DNA from: Tsukamurella conjunctivitidis
GTDB lineage: Bacteria > Actinomycetota > Actinomycetes > Mycobacteriales > Mycobacteriaceae
Assembly (NCBI RefSeq): GCF_007858475.1
Contig: NZ_VIGX01000004.1
Coordinates: 186,001-250,000, forward strand
Direction: 5' to 3'
Length of the DNA stretch: 64,000 nucleotides
Below are positions 1 through 7,804 of this stretch, one piece after another. Each line of letters starts with the position of its first letter. The stretch's first letter is position 1. The position numbers were made by a program, and so were the translations under genes. The notes under the pieces were generated by a model that saw nothing but the letters and a program-made list of their open reading frames with translations, was not told the DNA's origin and made no database searches.

Positions 1-483
1 CCCGCCGCGGGCCTGCGCGACGCGGTACAGCGCATCGACCGCGCGCTCGGCGTAGAGCCGCCCACCGTCGGGGAAGTGCACCGCGGGGCCGGCGAACCGC
101 AACTGGGGCCACCGTCGAGAGGCTTCGCGCGCATCGAGGAGCTCCGCGCGCAGGCCGATCGTGGGGACCGCCTCCAGCAGCTCCGCGACGTCCGGGCGCG
201 GCCCGTGACTGACGACGCCCACCTGATCGAGGAGGTGTGCGCCGGACTCGGTCTCGATCTCCCGCCACAGGGGCAGCGCCGCGCGCAGCAGCGCGAGGTA
301 CTCCGGGCGCGTGTAGCCCGGGTTGAAATTGCGGGTGGCGCCGTGGGAGGCGCCCAGCGGGTGGGCGCGCCGGTACCGCTCGATCAGCACCACGTCGACC
401 CCGGCGCGGGCGAGCGCCCACGCCGCGGCCGCCCCGACGCCGCCGCCCCCGACGACCGCGACCCGATGGTCGGTCCGTTCCAT
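1..483 (-). CDS. FAD-dependent oxidoreductase of the DAO/sarcosine-oxidase type, 3' part beyond the window
   Basis: The first 161 residues of a flavoprotein are present; the gene runs off the left edge. From the ATG at 483 it opens with a Rossmann dinucleotide-binding signature (VVGGGGVGAAAAWALA), followed by a beta strand ending in the ribose-binding acid (VVLIER). GASHGATRNF then corresponds to the GSSHG-x-TR element that lines the flavin in monomeric sarcosine oxidase and N-methyltryptophan oxidase. This supports an FAD-linked amine or amino-acid oxidase fold. The substrate cannot be judged without the C-terminal half. The gene is divergent from the WS/DGAT-like gene; the 170 bp between them show no clear operator. 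Confidence 0.75.
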   Translation of the reverse strand, partial: MERTDHRVAVVGGGGVGAAAAWALARAGVDVVLIERYRRAHPLGASHGATRNFNPGYTRPEYLALLRAALPLWREIETESGAHLLDQVGVVSHGPRPDVAELLEAVPTIGLRAELLDAREASRRWPQLRFAGPAVHFPDGGRLYAERAVDALYRVAQARGG

Positions 484-653
484 CTGCGCCTTCCTCCCCA
501 CGGGCCGCGGATGCAGCGGTGACCGCGAATCATCGTCGAACCTACGGGAGACTGTAAGCGAGAAGGGCTTTCCCCACGGCGATCCGATCATCGTGAGGGC
601 ATCGCGTGCGCGATCGCGGAGGGACGGGGTTCCGAGTGCGTTAGCGTGGTGTG

Positions 654-1982
654 GTGACCGGTGGGCTCCTCTCCCCGCGCGATGCCCGTACCCATTGGGC
701 ATCGGCGGTGATACCGAGCGATCAGTTCATGCTCTACTGTTTCGACCACGGCGACGGCCCGGCCCCGTCGGCCGCGGAGGTGGCGGACGTCGTCCTGGCG
801 CGCGCACCGTCGATCCCGGACCTGCGGCTGCGGATAGCCCCGGCGCCCGGCGATCTCGAGCATCCCGCGTGGGCGCCGTGCGATGTCATCGATGTCCGCG
901 AAGGTATCGCGCGCACGTGGGACGCGGTGCCGGCCGCGGTGGCGCGCCTGTTCTCCCGGCAGGTGGACGCGACCGTCGCGCCCTGGCGAGTGCACGTCTT
1001 CCCACGCGTGGCGGGCGCGCCCCGGTGCGCCGGTCTCGCGACGGTGCTGGTGCTGCAGGTGGCCCACGCCCTCGCGGACGGCCGTCGGTCCGCCGAGATC
1101 GCCCGCGCACTCCTCGGTTCGGGCGGGGCCCGTGAGGTGCCCGCCGCGCGTCCGTTGCCCGGCCCGCTCCGCGCGGTCCGCGGGCTGCTCGGCCTGCCCG
1201 TCGCGCTGGCGCGCACCGTCGTTCTCGGTGTCCGCGCCCCGCGGGCTCGCGAGGAGATCGACCGGCGCACCCGCGACGGTGCCCTGCCGCCGGCCGCCCC
1301 CGGCTGTCCGCGCACCCTGCTCAACGCCGCCCCCGATGCCACCCGCGACGTGCGGATGCTGGTGCGCGACAGCGACTCGCTGCGCGGGGGATCGACCGTC
1401 ACGGTGACCGCGCTCGCCGCCGTCTCGCTCGCCGTGGAGCGCTATCTGGGCTCGCGTGGCGGTGCGGTGCCCGCGGAGCTGTCGGCGGAGGTGATGGTGG
1501 CGCGTGAGCGGCGGCACGGCGAGCGCAACGCCTTCGGCAACGTCTCGGTACCGCTGTACCCCGGCGCGCCCGCCGCGGAGCGGCCCGGTCTCATCGCGGC
1601 TGCCCTGGCCGCCGCCCGCGAGCGCGCCATGAGTCCGTTGTGGCGCACCGTCGGAGCGGCGGAGGATGCGGCACCGTCGTCCCTGGCAGTGCTCGGGGTG
1701 CGCGCCTTCGACCCCACTCTGATCCCCGCGACCATGGCCGGTGCGACCGTGCTCTCGAGCGTGTACCGCGGCCCGGCGGACCTGGCGTTGCTCGGCGGGA
1801 GGTCGGCGTTCACCGCGGGCTTCCCGGCGCTCTCACCCGCCATGGGCCTCACCCACGGCGTGCACGGCCTCGGCGAGTCGGTGACGGTCTCCGTCACCAG
1901 CAGCCGGACCGCCGTGCCCGATCCGGATGCGTACGCCGCCCTGCTGGCGGACGCGCTCGATGAGGTGGCTCAGGCCCGCTGA
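654..1982 (+). CDS. WS/DGAT-family acyltransferase-like protein
   Basis: This 442-residue protein resembles wax ester synthase/diacylglycerol acyltransferases, which move acyl-CoA chains to alcohols or diacylglycerol for storage lipid. Family landmarks are an N-terminal LSPRDA (PLSPLD-like), the acyltransferase motif region as AHALADG near residue 145, a GNVSVPLYP block and a C-terminal GLTHGVHGLGESVTVSVTS block. The canonical HHxxxDG motif is reduced: the second His, Asp and Gly remain but the first His is Ala. The start is set at GTG 654 because a TAGCGT hexamer ends 6 nt upstream; GTG 651 is also possible. The 3' end overlaps the convergent LacI gene by 13 nt. The family is fairly secure; enzymatic activity and substrate are not. 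Confidence 0.72.
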   Translation: MTGGLLSPRDARTHWASAVIPSDQFMLYCFDHGDGPAPSAAEVADVVLARAPSIPDLRLRIAPAPGDLEHPAWAPCDVIDVREGIARTWDAVPAAVARLFSRQVDATVAPWRVHVFPRVAGAPRCAGLATVLVLQVAHALADGRRSAEIARALLGSGGAREVPAARPLPGPLRAVRGLLGLPVALARTVVLGVRAPRAREEIDRRTRDGALPPAAPGCPRTLLNAAPDATRDVRMLVRDSDSLRGGSTVTVTALAAVSLAVERYLGSRGGAVPAELSAEVMVARERRHGERNAFGNVSVPLYPGAPAAERPGLIAAALAAARERAMSPLWRTVGAAEDAAPSSLAVLGVRAFDPTLIPATMAGATVLSSVYRGPADLALLGGRSAFTAGFPALSPAMGLTHGVHGLGESVTVSVTSSRTAVPDPDAYAALLADALDEVAQAR

Positions 1983-2959
1983 GTGGCGGGACCGGTGGTG
2001 TCGCCGACGACGAGGTCGACGTCGAGCGCGAGGGTCGGCAGGGCCGCGCCCTCCTGCGCGGCGAGCACGGCCTGCGCCGCGCGGCGGCCCATCTCGACGA
2101 TCGGCTGGCGGATCGTGGTGAGGACCCGGTCGAAGCCGTCGACGCGGACACCGTCGAAGCCCACGACGGAGAGGTCGTCGGGAATGCGCAGGCCCCGGGA
2201 CTCCGCCGCGCGGATCACCCCGGCCGCCAGCAGGTCCGACTGGGCGATCACGGCGGTCGGCGCGTGCGCGTCGAGCAGCTCGCCGCCCGCGCGGAAGCCC
2301 TCGTCGATCGTGCTGTCGGCGGAGACGACGACGGCTGCGTCCGGGAAGGCGGCCAGAGCGGCCGCCGTGCGCGCCTTCTCGACGTCGCCGTGCCGGAGTC
2401 GCACGACACCGACCGAGCGGTGTCCGAGCGCGCGTAGATGACCCGTGAGCAGGGCGGTGGCGGAGCGGTTCTCGACGCCCACACTGCCGATGTCGTCGAC
2501 CTGGTTGCCGGCAGTGACCACGGGGATCGAGCGCTTCGCCATCGCGGCGCGCAGCGAGTCGAGGGCGGGGGAGCAGCCGGCGGCGACGACTCCGTCGACC
2601 GGGAGTGTGCGCAGGCGCTCCTCCGGGAGGGAGTCCGGGAGGAGCAGGACGGAGGTGGGGCTCGCGGCGAGGGCGGCCGACACCCCGTCGAGGATGCCGA
2701 TGATCACGGGGTCGCGGAAGGCGCGGCCGGCCTCGTCGTCCACCTGGACGCCGATGATGTCGGTGCGGCCGCTGCGCAGGGAGCGGGCCCGCGGGTCCGG
2801 TCCCTCGTAGCCGAGGTCGGCGGCGGCGGCGAGGACGCGGGCCCGGGTGGCATCGCTGATGGGCTTGTCGACGCCGAAGGCGTGCGAGGCCGTCGACAGC
2901 GAGACGCCCGCCGCCTCGGCGACGTGCACCAGCGTTATCCGGTTTGACCCGCGTGTCAT
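1970..2959 (-). CDS. LacI-family transcriptional regulator
   Basis: 329 residues. The N-terminus carries a LacI helix-turn-helix (ITLVHVAEAAGVSLSTASHA) followed by the hinge region, then a periplasmic-binding-protein-like effector domain (GVQVDDEAGRAFRDP, VVGFDGVRVDGF, TTIRQPIVEMGRRA). It is divergent from an MFS transporter gene 50 bp away. The shared intergenic region holds a perfect CG-centred palindrome of the type LacI proteins bind, so it probably represses the transporter and perhaps itself. The ligand is unknown; sugars or nucleosides are usual for the family. Confidence 0.93.
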   Translation of the reverse strand: MTRGSNRITLVHVAEAAGVSLSTASHAFGVDKPISDATRARVLAAAADLGYEGPDPRARSLRSGRTDIIGVQVDDEAGRAFRDPVIIGILDGVSAALAASPTSVLLLPDSLPEERLRTLPVDGVVAAGCSPALDSLRAAMAKRSIPVVTAGNQVDDIGSVGVENRSATALLTGHLRALGHRSVGVVRLRHGDVEKARTAAALAAFPDAAVVVSADSTIDEGFRAGGELLDAHAPTAVIAQSDLLAAGVIRAAESRGLRIPDDLSVVGFDGVRVDGFDRVLTTIRQPIVEMGRRAAQAVLAAQEGAALPTLALDVDLVVGDTTGPATQRA

Positions 2960-2984
2960 GGGGACCTAGCCTAACAACAGTAGA

Positions 2985-2998
2985 TCGAAACGTTTCGA
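2985..2998. promoter_or_regulatory. LacI-type operator palindrome
   Basis: TCGAAACGTTTCGA is a perfect 14-bp palindrome with the central CG typical of LacI-family operators. It lies 26 bp upstream of the LacI regulator start and 11 bp upstream of the MFS start, so it can control both divergent genes. Confidence 0.85.
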
Positions 2999-3009
2999 AG
3001 GGTTGATCG

Positions 3010-4239
3010 GTGAGCGTGGGATTCCAGGAGCAGAAGGCGGAGGCGGTCGGGGGCTCGGTGCTCGCCTGGCGCAATGCCGTCGCGGTGATCTTCGCGCTCA
3101 GCGGCCTCACCTTCGCGAGCTACCTGGGCCGCCTGCCGCAAGTGCGCGACGACCTCGGCGCGAGCACGCTGCAGGTCAGCCTGCTCACCTTCGGGCTCGC
3201 CGTCGGCTCCGTCGTGGGTCTGGTCGGCTCAGGGGCACTGGCCGCGCGGTACGGCGCGCGCCGCGTCATCGCCGTGACCCTGCCCGCGCTCGGCGTCACG
3301 ATGATCGCCGCGGCCGCCGGTGCGCAGGCGGGGAACTACGTACTCACGCTCCTACCGTTGGTGTTGGTCGGCCTCTCGCACGGCATCACCGACGTCTGTA
3401 TGAACCTCTCCGGCGCCGAGAACGAGCGTGCTCTGGGGCGCACCGTGATGCCGGCCTTCCATGCGGCCTTCTCGCTGGGCACCGTCGCGGGCGCGCTCAC
3501 GGCCGCCGCCGCGCAGGCGGCGCACGTGCCCCTGCTGCCGCACCTGCTCGTGGTGAACGGCGTCCTGCTGGTCGTGGGCTGGTTCGCGCTGCGGCACGTG
3601 CCCTTCCGGGCGCACGACGCCGACGACCATGCTCCGGTCTCCCGCCGGGAGCGACTGGCGGTGTGGCGCGAGCCCCGCACGCTGCTCATCGGGTTGATGG
3701 TGCTCGGCATGGCGCTCACCGAGGGCAGCGCGAACGACTGGCTGGCGCTGGCCATGGTCGACGACCACGGCACGTCGAAGACTGTCGGGACCCTGACCTT
3801 CGCGGTCTTCGTGACCTTCATGACGATCGGCCGGCTCGCCGGTACTCGGGTGCTCGATAGCTTCGGGCGCGTGCGCACGCTCCGCGCCTGCGGAGCGCTC
3901 GCGTTCGTGGGCCTGACGATGGTGATCTTCGGCCCGACCTGGCTCGCCTACGCGGGCGTCGCGCTCTGGGGTCTCGGCGCCTCCCTCGGCTTCCCGGTCG
4001 GGATGTCCGCGGCCGCCGACCAGCCGCGCATGGCGGCGGCGCGCGTCTCCGTCGTCTCGACGATCGGCTACCTCTCGTTCCTCGCCGGTCCGCCGATCAT
4101 CGGCGCGCTGGGCCAGTACGTGACACTGCTGTACGCGCTGGTCCTGGTGCTCGTCGCCTTCGCCGTCACCGTGGTCGTCGCCCCCGCGGCGCGGGAGCCG
4201 GAGCCCGCAGCTTCCGGCGGACCGTCGAACTGGGTGTAG
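3010..4239 (+). CDS. MFS transporter
   Basis: 409 residues with the hydrophobic pattern of a 12-helix major facilitator protein, including the loop 2-3 signature as GSGALAARYGARRV and a matching half-repeat near IGRLAGTRVLDSFGRVR. It resembles the YbjJ-like MFS subgroup (cytoplasmic Asn/Gly-rich motif GLSHGITDVCMNLSGAENER), which includes sugar and drug exporters. The GTG start follows directly after the LacI operator. The link with the divergent LacI gene suggests an inducible transporter. The direction of transport and the substrate cannot be told from sequence. Confidence 0.88.
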   Translation: MSVGFQEQKAEAVGGSVLAWRNAVAVIFALSGLTFASYLGRLPQVRDDLGASTLQVSLLTFGLAVGSVVGLVGSGALAARYGARRVIAVTLPALGVTMIAAAAGAQAGNYVLTLLPLVLVGLSHGITDVCMNLSGAENERALGRTVMPAFHAAFSLGTVAGALTAAAAQAAHVPLLPHLLVVNGVLLVVGWFALRHVPFRAHDADDHAPVSRRERLAVWREPRTLLIGLMVLGMALTEGSANDWLALAMVDDHGTSKTVGTLTFAVFVTFMTIGRLAGTRVLDSFGRVRTLRACGALAFVGLTMVIFGPTWLAYAGVALWGLGASLGFPVGMSAAADQPRMAAARVSVVSTIGYLSFLAGPPIIGALGQYVTLLYALVLVLVAFAVTVVVAPAAREPEPAASGGPSNWV

Positions 4240-4282
4240 CGCGAGCGGCCTGCTCGTTCGTGCCGGCAGGCCGAGGCGGCGT

Positions 4283-4381
4283 TCCCTAGCGGGATGGCAC
4301 GGCCGGAGTCGGTGCTCCCTAGCGGGATGGCACGGCCGGAGTCGGTGCTCCCTAGCGGGATGGCACCACCGGAGTCGGTGC
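4283..4381. repeat. Three tandem copies of a 33-bp unit
   Basis: Units at 4283-4315, 4316-4348 and 4349-4381 are identical except for two bases in the third. Each starts with TCCCTAGCGGGA. The array abuts the 85-bp palindromic element that begins with the same CTCCCTAGCGGG motif, so this motif recurs four times with a 33-bp period. This occupies part of the 364-bp gap between the MFS gene and the next coding region. Confidence 0.9.
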
Positions 4382-4465
4382 TCCCTAGCGGGGGATACTC
4401 CACCTCGGCGTGTCGTGCACTCCCTATGTCCATGGACATGGGGAGGTGGCCGCCCCGCTAGGGAG
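4381..4465. repeat. 85-bp palindromic element, copy A
   Basis: Bounded by perfect 13-bp inverted ends, CTCCCTAGCGGGG at 4381 and CCCCGCTAGGGAG ending at 4465, with an internal palindrome centred on GTCCATGGAC. A second ungapped copy lies at 5565-5649 in the same orientation, differing at 12 of 85 positions. The size and terminal inverted repeats are those of a MITE or REP-like element. The remaining gap to 4603 (CTGTGGATAAC, CCTGTGGA repeats) has no coding signal. Confidence 0.88.
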
Positions 4466-4603
4466 AACGCGCCGAGCGAAGCGAGGGAGCGCGGCTGCCA
4501 GGTCGATGCGGTGCCTGTGGATAACCCGGTTCCTGTGGAGGAAGTGCCGTTCTGCTGGCTTCGTGAGCGATGTGCGGCGGGGCGGAACGGCACGATCGGC
4601 GTC

Positions 4604-5530
4604 ATGGGGGAGCTGATGACCCGCGAGTTGTTGCTCGCGCAGGGGTGGACGCGCAACGGGATCCGGCAGGCCATCCGGGGCAAGACGCTGCGAATGCTGT
4701 GGCCGACGGTCTATACGGACGAGTCGGTCGGGGAGGACTGGGTCGAATACGAACGGATGGTGCGGGCGGCGGGCACCGTCGGCGGGTGGGGAGTCATCAG
4801 TCATCAGAGTGCGGCGGTGCTGTGGGGACTGCCCGTACTACGGCCCGACTACTCGCGGGTGCACACCACGATCGACGATCGACACAAGGGGGGCCTGGTC
4901 AGCGGGAAGAGGCACGTTCACCCGCGGCCGCTACCGTCGAGCGACGTCGTTCTTCTCGACGGGATCCGAGTCACGTCGCTCCCGCGGACCGCCGTCGACA
5001 CTGCTATGGCGGGCGACTACGAGCAGGCGCTCGCCCTCATCGACGCCGCTCGCCTGATTCCGCGGGTCTCGCGACCCGCGACCCGGCCGCCGGTGCCGCT
5101 GGCGGAACTGCACCGGGTCGTCACCGACTTGGGCAGGCGTACCGGGAGCGAGACGGTGCTGCAAGCGCTCACGGACTCCGTCGAATGCAGCGAGTCGGTG
5201 GGTGAGTCGTGGTCGCGGGCGCGGATGATCCAGTGGAAGCTACCCACCCCGCAGCTGCAGCGGACGTTCCAGATCCGAGGCCGGACCTACTACGTCGACT
5301 TTTGCTGGGGACGGCTCGTCGGCGAGTTCGACGGTGAGGGCAAGTACCGGTCCGACGCGGACCGTCGGAGCTACGAGCAGCGACGGGATGCGGACTTCGC
5401 GACCATTGGCATCACCGTCTGTCACTGGAAGTGGGAGGACCTGATCGACCGGCGGCGGTTCTATTCCATCCTCACCACCCAGATGTTCAATACCGGCGTG
5501 ATCGCGTCGATCCCGCGGTTCCCGGGCTGA
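4604..5530 (+). CDS. Orphan nuclease-fold protein with AbiEi-like N-terminus (DUF559-like)
   Basis: 308 residues from ATG 4604; ATG 4616, 4 codons later, is also possible. The N-terminal ~150 residues (LLLAQGWTRNGIRQAIRGKTL, then SHQSAAVLWGLPVL and TSLPRTAVDTA) have the winged-helix and beta layout of type IV AbiEi-family antitoxin-like proteins. The C-terminal ~100 residues (YYVDFCWGRLVGEFDGEGKY, ITVCHWKWEDL) resemble the DUF559/Vsr-like endonuclease fold, with D and E-x-D in the expected places. Such genes are common orphans in Mycobacteriales; no toxin partner is adjacent. Two copies of an 85-bp palindromic element flank the gene in direct orientation, suggesting it moves or spreads with them. 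Confidence 0.7.
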   Translation: MGELMTRELLLAQGWTRNGIRQAIRGKTLRMLWPTVYTDESVGEDWVEYERMVRAAGTVGGWGVISHQSAAVLWGLPVLRPDYSRVHTTIDDRHKGGLVSGKRHVHPRPLPSSDVVLLDGIRVTSLPRTAVDTAMAGDYEQALALIDAARLIPRVSRPATRPPVPLAELHRVVTDLGRRTGSETVLQALTDSVECSESVGESWSRARMIQWKLPTPQLQRTFQIRGRTYYVDFCWGRLVGEFDGEGKYRSDADRRSYEQRRDADFATIGITVCHWKWEDLIDRRRFYSILTTQMFNTGVIASIPRFPG

Positions 5531-5564
5531 TATCCGGCGGTGATCGGGCGCTGGCACCGTCGGG

Positions 5565-5649
5565 CTCCCTAGCGGGGTGTGCTCGGCCATGGCGCGTCGT
5601 GCATTCCCCATGTCCATGGACGTAGGGAGGTGGCCGCCCCGCTAGGGAG
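5565..5649. repeat. 85-bp palindromic element, copy B
   Basis: Same length, orientation and 13-bp terminal inverted repeats as copy A at 4381-4465; the right-hand 25 bp are identical. It lies between the nuclease-fold gene and the convergent CPBP protease gene, where its stem could also end transcription from either side. Confidence 0.88.
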
Positions 5650-5667
5650 CGCAGCGAGCGGCGCGGG

Positions 5668-6432
5668 TCAGCGCAGGAGCTGCCAGGCGAAGGCGGCTGC
5701 CAGCGCGCCCGCGCCGTTGAGGCACCAGTGCAGCGCGATGGGGGCGATGAGGGAGCCGCTGCGGGAACGGAGCCAGGTGAACACCCAGCCGGCGAAGGCG
5801 GTGGCGATGACCGCGCCCGCGATGCCGAGGACCTGGGCCAGCGGTCCCGCGCCGAGGATCTTGGTCAGGCCCGCGTTGCCGCTGGTCAACCCCAGCGACG
5901 AGGCGATGTGCCAGAAGCCGAAGAGGAGGGAGCCCGTGACCACGACCCAGCGGAAGCGCATCGCCCGCGACAGCGTGCCGTGCAGCGCGCCGCGGAAGGC
6001 CAGTTCCTCGGGGATCACCGTCTGCAGCGGGATGATCACCATCGACGCGATGATCGCGGTCGAGAAGGTCGCGTAGCGGTCGTTGAGGAACAGGCCGCGG
6101 GTGACCGGCAGCAGCGCGCCGACCACGATCACCGTCGCCACCACGAAGACGGCCGCGGCGGCGTACTTCGCTCCGGAACGCCAGTGCTCGCGCCCCAGCC
6201 CCAGCTCGTGCCAATCCAGGCCGCGGTGCCGGGCGATGCCGATCAACAGGACGGCGGACACCGGAACGGCCAGCAGGGCGGCCCAGCTGCCGGTGAAATG
6301 GGCGACGAGATTGGTCGCGACGAGCACGGCGATGACGACGCCCACATCGACGATCGCGCGTGCCCCGGACACCGCCGAGCGCAGGGCGGAGTGGTCGGGG
6401 GCGGTCGTCTGTGCTGCAGTCACCCGCTCCAT
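5668..6432 (-). CDS. CPBP-family intramembrane metalloprotease
   Basis: 254 residues from ATG 6432; a TTG at 6459 is an alternative start. Hydrophobic throughout, with about seven membrane segments. The CPBP (Abi, CAAX-protease-like) motifs are in order: PEELAFRG (EExxxR), FGFWHIASS (FxxxH) and ALHWCLN (HxxxN). These place the catalytic Glu and His residues inside the membrane. In bacteria the family includes bacteriocin self-immunity proteins and membrane-protein processing enzymes. Divergent from the PimE-like gene, 57 bp away; nothing nearby reveals the substrate. Confidence 0.88.
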   Translation of the reverse strand: MERVTAAQTTAPDHSALRSAVSGARAIVDVGVVIAVLVATNLVAHFTGSWAALLAVPVSAVLLIGIARHRGLDWHELGLGREHWRSGAKYAAAAVFVVATVIVVGALLPVTRGLFLNDRYATFSTAIIASMVIIPLQTVIPEELAFRGALHGTLSRAMRFRWVVVTGSLLFGFWHIASSLGLTSGNAGLTKILGAGPLAQVLGIAGAVIATAFAGWVFTWLRSRSGSLIAPIALHWCLNGAGALAAAFAWQLLR

Positions 6433-6489
6433 GGTCCAGATGCGCGGCGGTTCGCGCAACGGGTGTGAGCATGGCTAAGGTGTCCACCC

Positions 6490-7800
6490 GTGACCAAGGA
6501 CCGCAGCACGTCGGCCGACGGCGGTCCCGCGAGCGGCCTCCGGCGCGTCGCGCTTCCCCTCTTCCTCGTGGCCCTCGGTGCCCGGATCATCTGGATCCTC
6601 GCCGGGCAGCACAACTTCAACTTCGTCGATCTGCGGGTGTACTACGAGGCGGCGCAGCGGGTGACCGCGGACGGCGGGCTCTACGACTTCGCCCTCCGCG
6701 ACTACACGCCCCAGCAGCCGCTGCCCTTCACGTACCCGCCCTTCGCGGCACTGTTCTTCTACCCGCTGAAGTTCCTGCCCTTCCCGGTGGTGGCGGTGGG
6801 CTGGGTGGCGCTCACCGCGGGCCTGTTGTTCCTGGTCATCCGCATGTGCCTGGCGATCCTGGCGGCGGGGCGCGGCGCACCGTCGCGCCTGGGCGACGTG
6901 CCGCGGGAGCTGCCCCTGATCTGGACGGCCGCCGCGCTGTGGATCGACCCCGTGCGCACCAACCTCGACTACGGGCAGATCAATGTGGTCCTCATGACCT
7001 TCGGCGTCTGGGCGGCGTATCTCGTCGCCCGCGCCGCCCCGTCGCCGGCTCTCGCGCCGAAGCCGGAGAAGGTCGACGGTGCCTCCGGGTTCCTCATCGG
7101 CCTCGCCGCCGGGATCAAGCTCACGCCCGCGGTCGGCGGGCTGTTCCTGCTCGCCCGCGGCCGGGTCTGGGCCGCCGTCTTCTCCGGTGTGACGTTCGCC
7201 GCCACCGTCGGGGTCAGTTATCTGATCCTGCCCTCGGAGACGCGCCGGTACTTCACCATCCTGCTCGGCGACACCGGCCCCATCGGCGACCCCGCCAAGC
7301 CCGACAACCAGGCGCTGCGCGGCGCGGTCTCCCGGTTCGCCGGGCATGACGTGGGGACCGGGCCGGCGTGGATCATCGCGGTCGCGGTCGCCGCGGTCCT
7401 GCTGTTCGCCGCGTGGTGGGTCGTCCGCCGCGGGGACGCCCTCATCGCGCTGGTGCTGGTGCAGTTCCTCGGCCTGCTCGCCTCGCCGATCTCGTGGATC
7501 CACCACTTCGTGTGGATCGTCCCGCTGCTGATCTGGGTGGTGCACGGCCCGCTCGGTCCCGGCGGCGGCGCGGACCTGCGCGGCCCGGGTGCCGCGTTCA
7601 CACCGTGGGCGACGACGGCAGCGGCGGTCATCGCCGTGTTCGGCTACATCGGCGTGCACTTCCTGCGCAAGGGACTCGCCGTGATCGGGATCGACGACGG
7701 CCCCGTCTGGGCCCTGTTCATGGCGCCCGGCGTGCTGGCGCCGTTGGTCCTCGTCGCCCTGATCCTCGCGCAGCGCCGACGGCTGGACGCACTAGTCTGA
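6490..7800 (+). CDS. pimE: Polyprenol-phosphate-mannose-dependent alpha-(1,2)-mannosyltransferase, PimE-like (GT87)
   Basis: 436 residues with about ten predicted membrane helices and the GT87 layout. The first extracytoplasmic loop carries FVDLRVYYEAA, whose Asp (D47) sits where the catalytic Asp of mycobacterial PimE lies. PimE adds the fifth mannose, from polyprenyl-phosphomannose, to phosphatidylinositol mannosides on the outer membrane face. The assignment to PimE rather than another GT87 paralogue leans on synteny: pimE lies a few genes before typA, lpqW and mshB in Mycobacterium, as here. A TAAGGT hexamer lies 8 nt before the GTG start. Confidence 0.72.
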   Translation: MTKDRSTSADGGPASGLRRVALPLFLVALGARIIWILAGQHNFNFVDLRVYYEAAQRVTADGGLYDFALRDYTPQQPLPFTYPPFAALFFYPLKFLPFPVVAVGWVALTAGLLFLVIRMCLAILAAGRGAPSRLGDVPRELPLIWTAAALWIDPVRTNLDYGQINVVLMTFGVWAAYLVARAAPSPALAPKPEKVDGASGFLIGLAAGIKLTPAVGGLFLLARGRVWAAVFSGVTFAATVGVSYLILPSETRRYFTILLGDTGPIGDPAKPDNQALRGAVSRFAGHDVGTGPAWIIAVAVAAVLLFAAWWVVRRGDALIALVLVQFLGLLASPISWIHHFVWIVPLLIWVVHGPLGPGGGADLRGPGAAFTPWATTAAAVIAVFGYIGVHFLRKGLAVIGIDDGPVWALFMAPGVLAPLVLVALILAQRRRLDALV

Positions 7801-7804
7801 GCGG

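Noticed and set aside
4283-4381. A short CRISPR array
   Set aside because: The 33-bp units are contiguous without variable spacers and no cas gene is near.
7750-7804. A possible TPP riboswitch before the ThiB-like gene
   Set aside because: Only 4 bp separate it from the preceding gene and no THI-box core is visible.
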